Assembly (NCBI RefSeq): GCF_003626645.1
Contig: NZ_RBAM01000002.1
Coordinates: 248,001-312,000, forward strand
Source: Streptomyces klenkii
GTDB taxonomy: Bacteria > Actinomycetota > Actinomycetes > Streptomycetales > Streptomycetaceae
Direction of reading: 5' to 3'
DNA: 64,000 nucleotides
Below are positions 1 to 7,557 of the stretch, piece by piece. The position numbers and the translations under genes were made by a program. A model generated the notes under the pieces. That model saw only the letters and a list, made by a program, of their open reading frames with translations. It was not told the origin of the DNA and searched no databases. Numbering within the stretch: position 1 is the stretch's first letter; each line of letters begins with the position of its first letter.

Positions 1-1
1 G

Positions 2-907
2 GCTCGTCCCGAGGCCCCTGCGGAGCCCGAGGCGGCCGGTGGCGGGGCCGCCGTGCTGCCGGGGCCCCGCCGGGCGCCCGGCGCTCCCGTGCCCGTACGG
101 GGCGAGCACGTCCCCGCCCGCCCCCGCCCCGCCGGAGGCCTGCCCCACCCGGCGCCGGAGCCCGAGGACGTTCCTTCCGGCCCGCCCGGAGGGCACCTTG
201 TGCCCGAAGAGGCCCGTCTGGCCGCCTCCTGGGACCGGGATCTCGACGCCCTCGCGGGCGAGCTCCGGCGGGCGCGGGCGCGTGAGCGCGACGTCGTCCT
301 GCCCGCCGCGCTCAGCGCCTGGCAGCTGGTCAGGCTCGCCGGCGACCCCGACGGGTTCGCGCGCGAGCTCGCCCGGCCCATGCCGCGCCCGCCCCAGCCC
401 GCGGCCCGCCGCGGCACCCGCTTCCACGCCTGGATCGAGTCCCGCTTCGAGCCGCTGCCCCTGCCGCTGCTCGGCCCCGACGAGCTGCCCGGCGGCGCGG
501 ACGACGACGGCCCGGGCCCCGAGATCGCCGACGAGCAGGACCTCACGGCCCTCAAGGAGGCCTTCGAGCGCACCCCGTACGCCCACCGCGTCCCCCACCG
601 GATCGAGGTGCCCGTCCAGCTCACCCTCGCGGGCCGCGTCGTCCGCGGCCGCATCGACGCGGTCTACCGCGAGCGCGGCCCCGAGGGCGACACGTACGAG
701 ATCGTCGACTGGAAGACCGGCCGCGCCCACGACGCCGACCCCCTTCAGCTCGCGATCTACCGCGTCGCCTGGGCCGAGCAGCACGGCCTGCCGCTGTCCT
801 CCGTGACGGCCGCGTTCGTGTACGTGCGCGACGGCGAGACCGTACGCCCGCCCGGCCTCCCCGACCGCGCCGGGCTCGAACGGCTCCTGCTGGGGGAGCA
901 GGGGTGA
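2..907 (+). CDS. C-terminal part of UvrD/RecB-type ATP-dependent helicase-nuclease (AdnA/AdnB-like), 5' truncated by the window edge
   Basis: The reading frame is open from the first bases, so only the last ~301 residues are present. They hold a RecB-type PD-(D/E)XK nuclease domain: a conserved His in FHAW near nt 422-433, an R-G-R-I-D-A-V stretch with the first acidic metal ligand (nt ~645-665), then E-I-V-D-W-K-T-G (nt ~698-722) with the D-x-K catalytic pair, and a downstream Q-L-A-I-Y motif. Members of this family unwind and resect double-strand breaks before recombination, and in actinobacteria AdnA-AdnB fill the RecBCD role. The helicase motor lies outside the window, so which subunit this is cannot be decided. 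The first visible ~60 residues are Pro/Ala/Gly-rich and probably form a linker. The stop is 58 bp before the next start. Confidence 0.85.
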   Translation, partial: ARPEAPAEPEAAGGGAAVLPGPRRAPGAPVPVRGEHVPARPRPAGGLPHPAPEPEDVPSGPPGGHLVPEEARLAASWDRDLDALAGELRRARARERDVVLPAALSAWQLVRLAGDPDGFARELARPMPRPPQPAARRGTRFHAWIESRFEPLPLPLLGPDELPGGADDDGPGPEIADEQDLTALKEAFERTPYAHRVPHRIEVPVQLTLAGRVVRGRIDAVYRERGPEGDTYEIVDWKTGRAHDADPLQLAIYRVAWAEQHGLPLSSVTAAFVYVRDGETVRPPGLPDRAGLERLLLGEQG

Positions 908-965
908 CCAGGGCGGACGCCGGGCCGGTCATGGTCACGATGCGTGTCCGGATAGGCTCGATGCC

Positions 966-2393
966 ATGAGCGAGACTCCGGACAGCGCCGTCCGCGCGTT
1001 TATCGAAGGCCACCGCACCGCGTTCCTCGACGACCTCGTCGAGTGGCTCCGCATTCCCTCCGTCTCGGCCGACCCCGGCCGCGCCGGGGACGTGCGCCGC
1101 AGCGCCGAATGGCTGGCCGCGAAGCTCAAGGAGACGGGCTTCCCGACCGCGGAGGTCTGGGAGACCGACGGTGCCCCGGCGGTCTTCGCCGAGTGGCCCT
1201 CGGGCGACGAGGGCGCCCCGACCGTCCTGGTCTACGGGCACCACGACGTCCAGCCCGCCGCCCGCGAGGACGGCTGGCACACCGAGCCCTTCGAGCCCGT
1301 CGTCAAGGACGGCAGGCTGTACGCCCGCGGCGCCGCCGACGACAAGGGCCAGGTGTTCTTCCACACCCTCGGCGTCCGCGCCCACCTCGCCGCCACCGGC
1401 CGCACGGCGCCCGCGGTCAACCTCAAGCTGCTCATCGAGGGCGAGGAGGAGTCCGGCTCGGAGCACTTCGCCGATCTCGTGCGCGCCCGCGCCGACCGCC
1501 TCGCCTGCGACACGGTGATCGTCTCGGACACCGGCATGTGGTCCGAGGACACCCCCACCGTCTGCACCGGCATGCGCGGCCTCGCCGACTGCCAGGTCGA
1601 CCTCTACGGCCCCGACCAGGACATCCACTCCGGCTCCTTCGGCGGCGCGGTGCCCAACCCCGCCATGGAGGCCGCCCGGCTCGCCGCCGCCCTCCACGAC
1701 GAGAACCTCCGCGTCGCGATCCCCGGCTTCTACGACGGCGTCGTCGAGCTCACCGACCGCGAGCGCGAGCTCTTCGCCGAGCTGCCCTTCGACGAGCAGC
1801 ACTGGCTGCGCGCCTCCCACTCGTACGCCTCCATGGGCGAGGCCGGGTACAGCACCCTGGAGCGCATCTGGGCCCGCCCCACCGCCGAGGTCAACGGCAT
1901 CGGCGGCGGCTACCAGGGCCCCGGCGGGAAGACCATCGTCCCGTCCGCCGCCCAACTGAAGCTGTCCTTCCGGCTCGTGGCGGGCCAGGACACCGGCAGC
2001 GTCCAGCAGGCCGTGCGCCGGTGGGTCGCCGACACCCTCCCGGACGGCATCCGCCACGAGATCACGTTCTGGGGCGCCACCCGCCCCTGCCTGACCCCCC
2101 TGGACCACCCGTACCTGAAGTCGGTCGTACGGGCCATGGAGCGCGCCTTCGGCAAGAAGGTCCGCTTCACCCGCGAGGGCGGCTCCGGCCCCGCCGCCGA
2201 CCTCCAGGACGTGCTCGGCGTCCCGGTGCTCTTCCTCGGCATCTCGGTGCCCTCGGACGGCTGGCACGCCCCGAACGAGAAGGTCGAGCTCGACCTCCTG
2301 ATGAAGGGCGTCGAGACCGCCGCCCACCTGTGGACCGACCTCGCGGAAGCGGGCGCCGGCACGACGGCGCCGGGGGAAGGACGCGCCGGCTAG
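966..2393 (+). CDS. M20 family metallo-dipeptidase
   Basis: A 475-residue cytosolic zinc peptidase of the M20/CNDP dipeptidase family, which hydrolyses dipeptides or short peptides with two metal ions. Visible motifs in order: the YGHHDVQPA metal-binding segment (His/Asp at residues ~92-94), ARGAADDKGQ with the bridging Asp (~120-128), the EGEEESGS catalytic Glu pair (~157-164), SDTGMW with another metal ligand, a lid domain in the middle, and the GWHAPNE metal-binding His near the C-terminus. Length fits the family (about 450-480). The ATG at 966 is the first in-frame start after the preceding stop. It does not appear to be a secreted protein because there is no signal peptide. The exact substrate is unknown. 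Confidence 0.9.
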   Translation: MSETPDSAVRAFIEGHRTAFLDDLVEWLRIPSVSADPGRAGDVRRSAEWLAAKLKETGFPTAEVWETDGAPAVFAEWPSGDEGAPTVLVYGHHDVQPAAREDGWHTEPFEPVVKDGRLYARGAADDKGQVFFHTLGVRAHLAATGRTAPAVNLKLLIEGEEESGSEHFADLVRARADRLACDTVIVSDTGMWSEDTPTVCTGMRGLADCQVDLYGPDQDIHSGSFGGAVPNPAMEAARLAAALHDENLRVAIPGFYDGVVELTDRERELFAELPFDEQHWLRASHSYASMGEAGYSTLERIWARPTAEVNGIGGGYQGPGGKTIVPSAAQLKLSFRLVAGQDTGSVQQAVRRWVADTLPDGIRHEITFWGATRPCLTPLDHPYLKSVVRAMERAFGKKVRFTREGGSGPAADLQDVLGVPVLFLGISVPSDGWHAPNEKVELDLLMKGVETAAHLWTDLAEAGAGTTAPGEGRAG

Positions 2394-2451
2394 CCCGCGC
2401 ACCGCACAGACGACCAATCGCAGGGATTCGTAGGGGGAGTTGGAAGCAGCA

Positions 2452-3393
2452 GTGACCACCTGGACCGATCGCACGGCCGCCCGGCCGATCACCCTCACCG
2501 GCGCGAGCGGCATCGACCGCGCCGCCCACCACCGCCTGGACGAGGCGTGGCTCGCCGCCGCCTGGAGCCACCCCTCCACGAGAGTCTTCGTGGTCTCCGG
2601 CGGGCAGGCGCTGATCGACGACACCCCCGACGGCCGCACCGAGCTCGTCATGACGCCCGCCTTCGAGGCGCCCGTCACCGAGACCCACCGCTACTTCCTC
2701 GGCCAGGACGCGGACGGCATCGCCTACTTCGCGCTCCAGAAGGACGCCCTGCCGGGGCGGATGGACCAGTCCGCGCGCCCCGCCGGGCTGCGCGAGGCGG
2801 GCCTGCTGCTCTCGCCGCGCGACGCCGGGCTGCTGGTCCACGCGGTCGCCCTGGAGAACTGGCAGCGGCTGCACCGCTTCTGCTCGCGCTGCGGCGAGCG
2901 CACGGTCGTCGCGGCCGCCGGCCACATCCGCCGCTGCCCGGCCTGCGGCGCCGAGCACTACCCGCGCACCGACCCGGCCGTGATCATGCTGGTCACGGAC
3001 GAGGACGACCGCGCGCTGCTCGGCCGCCAGATGCACTGGCCGGAGGGCCGCTTCTCCACCCTCGCGGGCTTCGTCGAGCCGGGGGAGTCCCTGGAGCAGG
3101 CGGTGCGGCGCGAGGTCGCCGAGGAGGCGGGCGTCGTCGTCGGGGACGTGGAGTACGTCGCGAGCCAGCCCTGGCCGTTCCCGTCCAGCCTGATGCTGGG
3201 CTTCATGGCGCGGGCCGTCTCCCGCGACATCCAGGTGGACGGCGAGGAGATCCACGAGGCGCGCTGGTTCTCGCGCGAGGACCTGCGGGCGGGCTTCGCC
3301 TCCGGGGACGTCCTGCCCCCGACCGGCATCTCGATCGCGGCCCGGCTGCTGGAGCTCTGGTACGGCGAGCCCCTGCCGCAGGCCCAGCCCTGA
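2452..3393 (+). CDS. nudC: NAD(+)/NADH diphosphatase NudC-type NUDIX hydrolase
   Basis: A 313-residue protein with the full NudC layout: an N-terminal domain, a four-Cys zinc ribbon (CSRC...CPAC, around residues 145-170), and a NUDIX domain whose box GFVEPGESLEQ...REVAEEAGV fits the GX5EX7REUXEEXGU consensus. It is followed by SQPWPFPSS, the signature that sets NADH pyrophosphatases apart from other NUDIX enzymes. The family cleaves NADH to NMNH and AMP, and E. coli NudC also removes NAD caps from RNA. GTG 2452 is preferred because GGGGGAG (2432-2438) lies at a usable distance, whereas the upstream TTG at 2440 would sit on top of that ribosome site. A strong palindromic terminator follows the gene. 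Confidence 0.93.
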   Translation: MTTWTDRTAARPITLTGASGIDRAAHHRLDEAWLAAAWSHPSTRVFVVSGGQALIDDTPDGRTELVMTPAFEAPVTETHRYFLGQDADGIAYFALQKDALPGRMDQSARPAGLREAGLLLSPRDAGLLVHAVALENWQRLHRFCSRCGERTVVAAAGHIRRCPACGAEHYPRTDPAVIMLVTDEDDRALLGRQMHWPEGRFSTLAGFVEPGESLEQAVRREVAEEAGVVVGDVEYVASQPWPFPSSLMLGFMARAVSRDIQVDGEEIHEARWFSREDLRAGFASGDVLPPTGISIAARLLELWYGEPLPQAQP

Positions 3394-3411
3394 CGGGCGG
3401 GGCACGGCGAA

Positions 3412-3435
3412 GGCCCCGGTCCGCGGACCGGGGCC
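3412..3435. terminator. Bidirectional terminator hairpin
   Basis: A perfect 24-nt palindrome with 11-bp arms (GGCCCCGGTCC / GGACCGGGGCC) sits between the convergent nudC and mycoredoxin genes. No U-tract is present, as is common in streptomycetes. Confidence 0.75.
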
Positions 3436-3466
3436 GTTCTGCTCGGGTGCTCGCCAGGAGCGCGCG

Positions 3467-3724
3467 TCAGGACGCGAGGGCCTGCTTGACCTGGGCCAGG
3501 GACGGGTTCGTCATGGTGACCGGCGCGGCACCGCTGAGCGGGTTCACCAGGACCGTCGGGACCGTCTGGTTGCCGTCGTTCGCCTTCTCCACGAAGGCGG
3601 CCGACTCGGCGTCGTGCTCGATGTTGATCTCGTTGTAGCTGATTCCCTCGCGGTCCAGCTGGCTCTTCAGACGGCGGCAGTAGCCGCACCAGGTGGTGCT
3701 GTACATCGTCACGGTGCCCGACAT
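3467..3724 (-). CDS. mrx1: Mycoredoxin / glutaredoxin-like thiol-disulfide oxidoreductase
   Basis: An 85-residue single-domain thioredoxin fold with the active site W-C-G-Y-C (Cys13, Cys16), a TVPTV cis-proline loop (~residues 54-58) and a typical Grx C-terminal helix. Actinobacterial proteins with this layout are mycoredoxins that reduce mycothiol mixed disulfides, using mycothiol and mycothione reductase. The start at ATG 3724 begins M-S-G-T-V-T-M-Y, the normal family N-terminus; no upstream extension is needed. A sigma-R type promoter lies about 90 nt upstream (3815-3841), which fits a thiol-stress role. The gene faces the preceding nudC gene across a shared terminator. Confidence 0.9.
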   Translation of the reverse strand: MSGTVTMYSTTWCGYCRRLKSQLDREGISYNEINIEHDAESAAFVEKANDGNQTVPTVLVNPLSGAAPVTMTNPSLAQVKQALAS

Positions 3725-3814
3725 TCGACCTCGTGCCCTTCTCTCGCTAGGTGGTGGTCCGGTCCACTCCCGGCCGTGCCGTGGGTACCGATCCGGGTGT
3801 TGTTCCGGTGGTAG

Positions 3815-3841
3815 AACGTGCACCTGTCCACAGCCATTCCC
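3815..3841 (-). promoter_or_regulatory. Sigma-R (SigR) promoter of the mycoredoxin gene
   Basis: Read on the minus strand, GGGAAT (3841-3836) is followed by exactly 18 nt and then GTT (3817-3815). The established sigma-R consensus is GGAAT-N18/19-GTT. It points at the mycoredoxin gene 91 nt downstream, a known class of sigma-R target. Confidence 0.75.
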
Positions 3842-3916
3842 GTATTCGTACGACTGACGGGTCACGCCTGTGGACGACATTCCCGGTCGCCTCGCCGGAC
3901 CTGGCAGCATGGCGGG

Positions 3917-6121
3917 GTGACAGCAGCAACGCACTCCACCCTCTTCCCGCCGGTCCCGGACTCCCCGGACGCGGTGCTCGACGGGCTCGACCCCGAGCAG
4001 CGCGAGGTGGCGACGGCCCTCGGCGGCCCGGTGTGCGTGCTGGCCGGCGCCGGTACGGGCAAGACCCGCGCGATCACCCACCGCATCGCCTACGGCGTCC
4101 GCTCCGGCGTGCTCCAGCCCTCCAGTGTGCTCGCCGTCACGTTCACCAACCGCGCCGCGGGGGAGATGCGCGGCCGGCTCCGCCAGCTCGGCGCCGGCGG
4201 CGTCCAGGCCCGCACGTTCCACTCCGCCGCCCTGCGCCAGCTCCAGTACTTCTGGCCCAAGGCCGTCGGCGGGGAGCTGCCGCGGCTGGCCGAGCGGAAG
4301 GTCCAGATCGTCGCGGAGGCCGCCGCCCGCTGCAAGCTCCGCCTCGACCGCACCGAGCTGCGCGACGTCACCGGCGAGATCGAGTGGGCGAAGGTCACCC
4401 AGACCGTCCCCGAGGACTATCCGGCGGCCAGGGCCAAGGCGGGCCGCGACGCCCCCCGCGACCCCGCCGAGACCGCCCGGATCTACGCCGGCTACGAGCA
4501 GCTCAAGCGCGACCGCGGCGTGATCGACTTCGAGGACGTCCTGCTGCTGACCGTCGGGGTCCTCCAGGACCGGCACGACATCGCCGAGACCGTCCGCCGC
4601 CAGTACCAGCACTTCGTCGTCGACGAGTACCAGGACGTCAGCCCCCTCCAGCAGCGCCTCCTGGAGCTGTGGCTCGGCGACCGCGACAGCCTCTGCGTCG
4701 TCGGCGACGCCAGCCAGACGATCTACTCCTTCACCGGCGCCACCCCCGACCACCTGCTGAACTTCCGCATCCGTCACCCCCACGCCACGGTCGTCAAGCT
4801 CGTCCGGGACTACCGCTCGACCCCCCAGGTCGTCCACCTGGCCAACGGCCTGCTCTCCCAGGCCGGCGGCCGCGCCGCGGAGCACCGCCTGGCGCTGGTC
4901 TCCCAGCGCGACGCCGGCCCCGAGCCCGTCTACGGCGAGTACGCGGACGAGCCCGCCGAGGCCGAGGGCACCGCCCGCCGCGTCCGGGACCTCATCGACT
5001 CCGGGGTGCCCGCGAGCGAGATCGCGGTCCTCTTCCGGATCAACGCCCAGTCCGAGGTCTACGAACAGGCCCTCGCCGATGCCGGGGTGCCCTACCAGCT
5101 GCGCGGCGCCGAGCGGTTCTTCGAGCGGCCCGAGGTGCGCGAGGCCGGGCTGCTGCTGCGCGGCGCCGCCCGCGCCGGCGGCGCGGACTCCCAGCTGTCC
5201 GGCGCCGATGACGTCCCGTCCCAGGTGCGGGCCGTCCTGGGCACCCGTGGCTGGACGGCTGAGCCGCCCGCGGGCTCGGGCGCGGTCCGGGACCGCTGGG
5301 AGTCCCTGGCGGCCCTCGTGCGGCTCGCCGAGGACTTCGTCCGGGCCAGGCCCGCCGCGACCCTCGCCGATCTCGTGGCCGAGCTCGACGAGCGGGCGAG
5401 CGCCCAGCACGCCCCCACCGTCGAGGGTGTGACTCTCGCCTCACTTCACGCCGCCAAGGGCCTGGAGTGGGACGCCGTCTTCCTCGTCGGCCTCGCCGAC
5501 GGCATGATGCCGATCACATACGCCAAGACGGACGAGCAGATCGAGGAGGAGCGCCGGCTCCTCTATGTGGGGGTCACGCGGGCCCGCCGCCACCTCTCCC
5601 TCTCCTGGGCGCTCTCCCGGACGCCGGGCGGCCGCCCCTCCCGGCGCCCCACCCGCTTCTTGAACGGCCTGCGCCCGGGCTCCGCCGCGGTCCGCCCCGG
5701 CACGGTCTCCCGCGGCGGCCCGGGGGGCGTCGAGCGCGGCCCAGACCGCCGCCGGAAGCGGGGCTCCGCCCGCTGCCGCGTCTGCGGCCGCACCCTGACC
5801 GACGCGGGCGAGATCAAGCTCATGCGCTGCGAGGACTGCCCCTCCGAGCTCGACGAGGCGCTCTACGAACGGCTGCGCGACTGGCGCGCGGACCTGGCCG
5901 CCCGGCTGGGCCAGCCCGCCTTCTGCGTCTTCACCGACAAGACGCTCCTCGCGATCGCGGAGGCCGCTCCGGGAACCGAAGCGGAGCTGTCACGCATCTC
6001 AGGGGTGGGAGGACGCAAGCTCGACTCGTTCGGTGCCGACGTCCTCGCGCTGTGTGCAGGACACGACCTGACGTCGGACGATGCGTCTCACGACGCATCC
6101 GAAGAAACTCCGGAAAAATAG
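3917..6121 (+). CDS. uvrD2: ATP-dependent DNA helicase UvrD2 (superfamily 1A, with tetracysteine and HRDC domain)
   Basis: A 734-residue SF1A helicase. N-terminal Walker A L-A-G-A-G-T-G-K-T (residues ~41-49), the TFTNRAAGEMRGR motif, motif II V-D-E-Y-Q-D, motif III GDASQTIYSF, and the C-terminal T-L-A-S-L-H-A-A-K-G-L-E-W and YVGVTRAR motifs are all visible. After a basic linker come C-R-V-C ... C-E-D-C (about residues 620-640) and an HRDC domain, the layout described for actinobacterial UvrD2. The family works in DNA repair and unwinding. GTG 3917 is taken because the protein then begins V-T-A-A-T-H-S as in relatives; no good ribosome site precedes it, so it may be leaderless or start slightly elsewhere. 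An in-frame extension up to 3818 lacks family similarity. Confidence 0.92.
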   Translation: MTAATHSTLFPPVPDSPDAVLDGLDPEQREVATALGGPVCVLAGAGTGKTRAITHRIAYGVRSGVLQPSSVLAVTFTNRAAGEMRGRLRQLGAGGVQARTFHSAALRQLQYFWPKAVGGELPRLAERKVQIVAEAAARCKLRLDRTELRDVTGEIEWAKVTQTVPEDYPAARAKAGRDAPRDPAETARIYAGYEQLKRDRGVIDFEDVLLLTVGVLQDRHDIAETVRRQYQHFVVDEYQDVSPLQQRLLELWLGDRDSLCVVGDASQTIYSFTGATPDHLLNFRIRHPHATVVKLVRDYRSTPQVVHLANGLLSQAGGRAAEHRLALVSQRDAGPEPVYGEYADEPAEAEGTARRVRDLIDSGVPASEIAVLFRINAQSEVYEQALADAGVPYQLRGAERFFERPEVREAGLLLRGAARAGGADSQLSGADDVPSQVRAVLGTRGWTAEPPAGSGAVRDRWESLAALVRLAEDFVRARPAATLADLVAELDERASAQHAPTVEGVTLASLHAAKGLEWDAVFLVGLADGMMPITYAKTDEQIEEERRLLYVGVTRARRHLSLSWALSRTPGGRPSRRPTRFLNGLRPGSAAVRPGTVSRGGPGGVERGPDRRRKRGSARCRVCGRTLTDAGEIKLMRCEDCPSELDEALYERLRDWRADLAARLGQPAFCVFTDKTLLAIAEAAPGTEAELSRISGVGGRKLDSFGADVLALCAGHDLTSDDASHDASEETPEK

Positions 6122-6152
6122 TTTGCGCACGCGGACGGCATACCCATAGCCT
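6114..6152 (+). promoter_or_regulatory. Putative WblC-autoregulated promoter (AT-rich block, -35, -10)
   Basis: AAAAATA (6114-6120) lies 2 bp upstream of a -35-like TTGCGC (6123-6128), followed by an 18-bp spacer and TAGCCT (6147-6152), which fits the TANNNT -10 pattern. WhiB7/WblC proteins bind AT-rich DNA just upstream of the -35 element of promoters read by the principal sigma factor, including their own. The arrangement is seen; its activity is inferred. The transcript would have a leader of about 580 nt before wblC. Confidence 0.5.
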
Positions 6153-6281
6153 TCCGAGCACGGAGACAACGGCTCTTCCGGGAGCCGTCGGATCCGTGCT
6201 GTACTGAACCAGCTGTACTGAACTTAAAAGCCCGGACCTGTCCCGACAGGCCCCCGACGACGCCGAGAGGAGGCGAGACCA

Positions 6282-6608
6282 ATGATCAGCTTCAAGACCA
6301 GCAACAAAATGACCGATCGCCCGGTCTTCGCCACCCGTCCGCTCGGCTTCTCCTTCGACTCGCTCCGGGGCACCGGTCTGTCCGGCGCCGGCTTCGCTTC
6401 GATCAACGGCTCCGCCCTGATCAGCGAAACCTCCCTGATCAATGAGCGACCGACCGAGGCGTCCGCGGTAAGGGCAGCAGCAACGGCACAGGCCCAGGCC
6501 TATGCCCTTGCGGCGACGACCAACGGCGCCGGATCCGTCAGCACGCAGCACCAGCACCACACGATGTGGGCCTTCCGTGGGCTCGAACCCTGGAGAGATC
6601 CAGCCTGA
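6282..6608 (+). CDS. Upstream ORF / leader peptide of wblC
   Basis: A 108-codon ORF with a very good ribosome site (GAGAGGAGG just upstream of ATG 6282) inside the long wblC leader. The product begins M-I-S-F-K-T-S-N-K-M, is rich in Ala/Thr/Ser, has no recognisable domain, and ends in the segment T-M-W-A-F-R-G-L-E-P-W-R-D-P-A. A translated uORF followed by an intrinsic terminator is an established feature of whiB7/wblC leaders, where ribosome stalling by antibiotics permits read-through. The last codons contain CCCTGGA (6588-6594), which can pair with TCCAGGG at the base of the terminator, so translation of this ORF could decide between two RNA folds. Its role as a stable protein is doubtful. 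Confidence 0.65.
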   Translation: MISFKTSNKMTDRPVFATRPLGFSFDSLRGTGLSGAGFASINGSALISETSLINERPTEASAVRAAATAQAQAYALAATTNGAGSVSTQHQHHTMWAFRGLEPWRDPA

Positions 6609-6677
6609 TCGGCATGATCAGGTCGGCACCTTCCAGGGCCGCGGAACCCACACCGGGATCCGCGGCCCTTTTGTTTG
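6588..6677 (+). promoter_or_regulatory. Transcription attenuator of wblC (antiterminator, spacer hairpin, terminator)
   Basis: The terminator is a perfect 10-bp stem GGGCCGCGGA (6636-6645) with TCCGCGGCCC (6659-6668), followed by TTTTGTTTG. A competing pairing joins CCCTGGA (6588-6594, the last uORF codons) to TCCAGGG (6632-6638), which overlaps the start of the terminator stem and encloses a 7-bp hairpin (CCTGATC 6604-6610 with GATCAGG 6616-6622). The structures were read by eye and no free energies were computed. Confidence 0.7.
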
Positions 6678-6739
6678 CCCCCTCGCCGAGGGGAACCAGC
6701 CCGGCCACAAGCCGGAAGACAGACGAGGAAAAAGACACC

Positions 6740-7102
6740 GTGCAACTCAAGGCGCACACCCCGTCAGTAGCGACCGACCTGATCCCCCCGCCCGTCCCCA
6801 CGGAGGACACCTTGACCCCCCTCACCGCCCTGACCGACCTCGACGACGCGATCGAGAACCTGGGCACCCCCGTCCCCTGCCGCAGCTACGACCCGGAGGT
6901 CTTCTTCGCCGAGTCCCCCGCGGACGTGGAGTACGCCAAGTCGCTGTGCCGGACCTGCCCGCTGCGTGAGGCCTGCCTCGCCGGCGCCATGGACCGCCGC
7001 GAGCCGTGGGGCGTCTGGGGCGGCGAGCTCTTCGTCCAGGGCGTCGTGGTGGCCCGCAAGCGCCCCCGTGGCCGTCCGCGCAAGAACCCGGTCGCCGCAT
7101 GA
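6740..7102 (+). CDS. wblC: WhiB-family antibiotic-resistance regulator WblC (WhiB7 orthologue)
   Basis: A 120-residue iron-sulfur transcription factor. Four cluster-binding Cys are at 47, 70, 73 and 79 (C-x22-C-x2-C-x5-C), followed by the WhiB signature W-G-V-W-G-G-E-L-F (90-98) and a C-terminal AT-hook R-G-R-P-R-K-N-P (110-117). The AT-hook separates WhiB7/WblC from other WhiB proteins. The protein binds the principal sigma factor and AT-rich promoters and switches on intrinsic drug-resistance genes, and in Streptomyces also sigR. GTG 6740 is chosen because it gives the family N-terminus (M-Q-L-K-A-H) and has GAGG at 6725-6728. Its stop overlaps the next ORF's ATG. It sits downstream of an attenuator leader. 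Confidence 0.95.
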   Translation: MQLKAHTPSVATDLIPPPVPTEDTLTPLTALTDLDDAIENLGTPVPCRSYDPEVFFAESPADVEYAKSLCRTCPLREACLAGAMDRREPWGVWGGELFVQGVVVARKRPRGRPRKNPVAA

Positions 7103-7425
7103 GCGTCTTCGGCACCATCGACCGCCCCACCACGCACGACCCCAAGAAGCAGGATCCGACCATGCACCGCCACTCCGCCGAGCCCTTCGGCCCCGAATTC
7201 CCCCTCCGTGACACCGCTCGCGCGACCGCCTCGCGCCAGAACAGGAACCTCGAAATGCAACTCATCCCAGAAGCCCTGGCCCGTGCCCATATGCACGAGC
7301 GACTGAGGGAGGCCGAATCCGAAAGGAGGGCCACCCGGCTGGCCGCCGCCCGGCGCATGCAGCGCCGCGCCGAGCGCGCCTCGATGCGCGCCCGCCGGGC
7401 CCTGGCCATGGCGGTCATGAACTGA
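7099..7425 (+). CDS. Small basic hypothetical protein coupled to wblC
   Basis: ATG 7099 overlaps the wblC stop (ATGA), giving a 108-residue protein. The first ~50 residues are low in structure. From residue ~53 the sequence M-Q-L-I-P-E-A-L-A-R-A-H is followed by a strongly Arg/Ala-rich helix that looks like a basic coiled coil. I recognise no characterised family. ATG 7255, behind AGGAA, would give only the helical 56 residues and is a real alternative. Third-position G/C bias is already high from 7099, which favours the longer form. The coupling suggests co-expression with WblC, but a function cannot be assigned. Confidence 0.6.
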   Translation: MSVFGTIDRPTTHDPKKQDPTMHRHSAEPFGPEFPLRDTARATASRQNRNLEMQLIPEALARAHMHERLREAESERRATRLAAARRMQRRAERASMRARRALAMAVMN

Positions 7426-7466
7426 CCCCGGCCGCCCCGGCGGGCCCGCCCGTCACTCTCTCCCAC

Positions 7467-7505
7467 CCCCGCGGGGCCGGGTCCGCACGGACCGGCCCCG
7501 CGGGG
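7467..7505. terminator. Terminator hairpin after the wblC operon
   Basis: Arms CCCCGCGGGGCCGG (7467-7480) and CCGGCCCCGCGGGG (7492-7505) are perfectly complementary, and the loop region GTCCGCACGGA can extend the stem. Confidence 0.7.
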
Positions 7506-7557
7506 CGTTCGGGTGCGTTGTGCCCTCCCGGCACCTCTGCGGGGATATCGTCTGGGA

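Noticed and set aside
621..2678. Long 685-codon minus-strand frame over the M20 and NudC genes
   Set aside because: Composition is a typical antisense shadow in a GC-rich genome (Gly/Ala/Val/Arg-rich, no motifs), and the plus strand has clear catalytic motifs.
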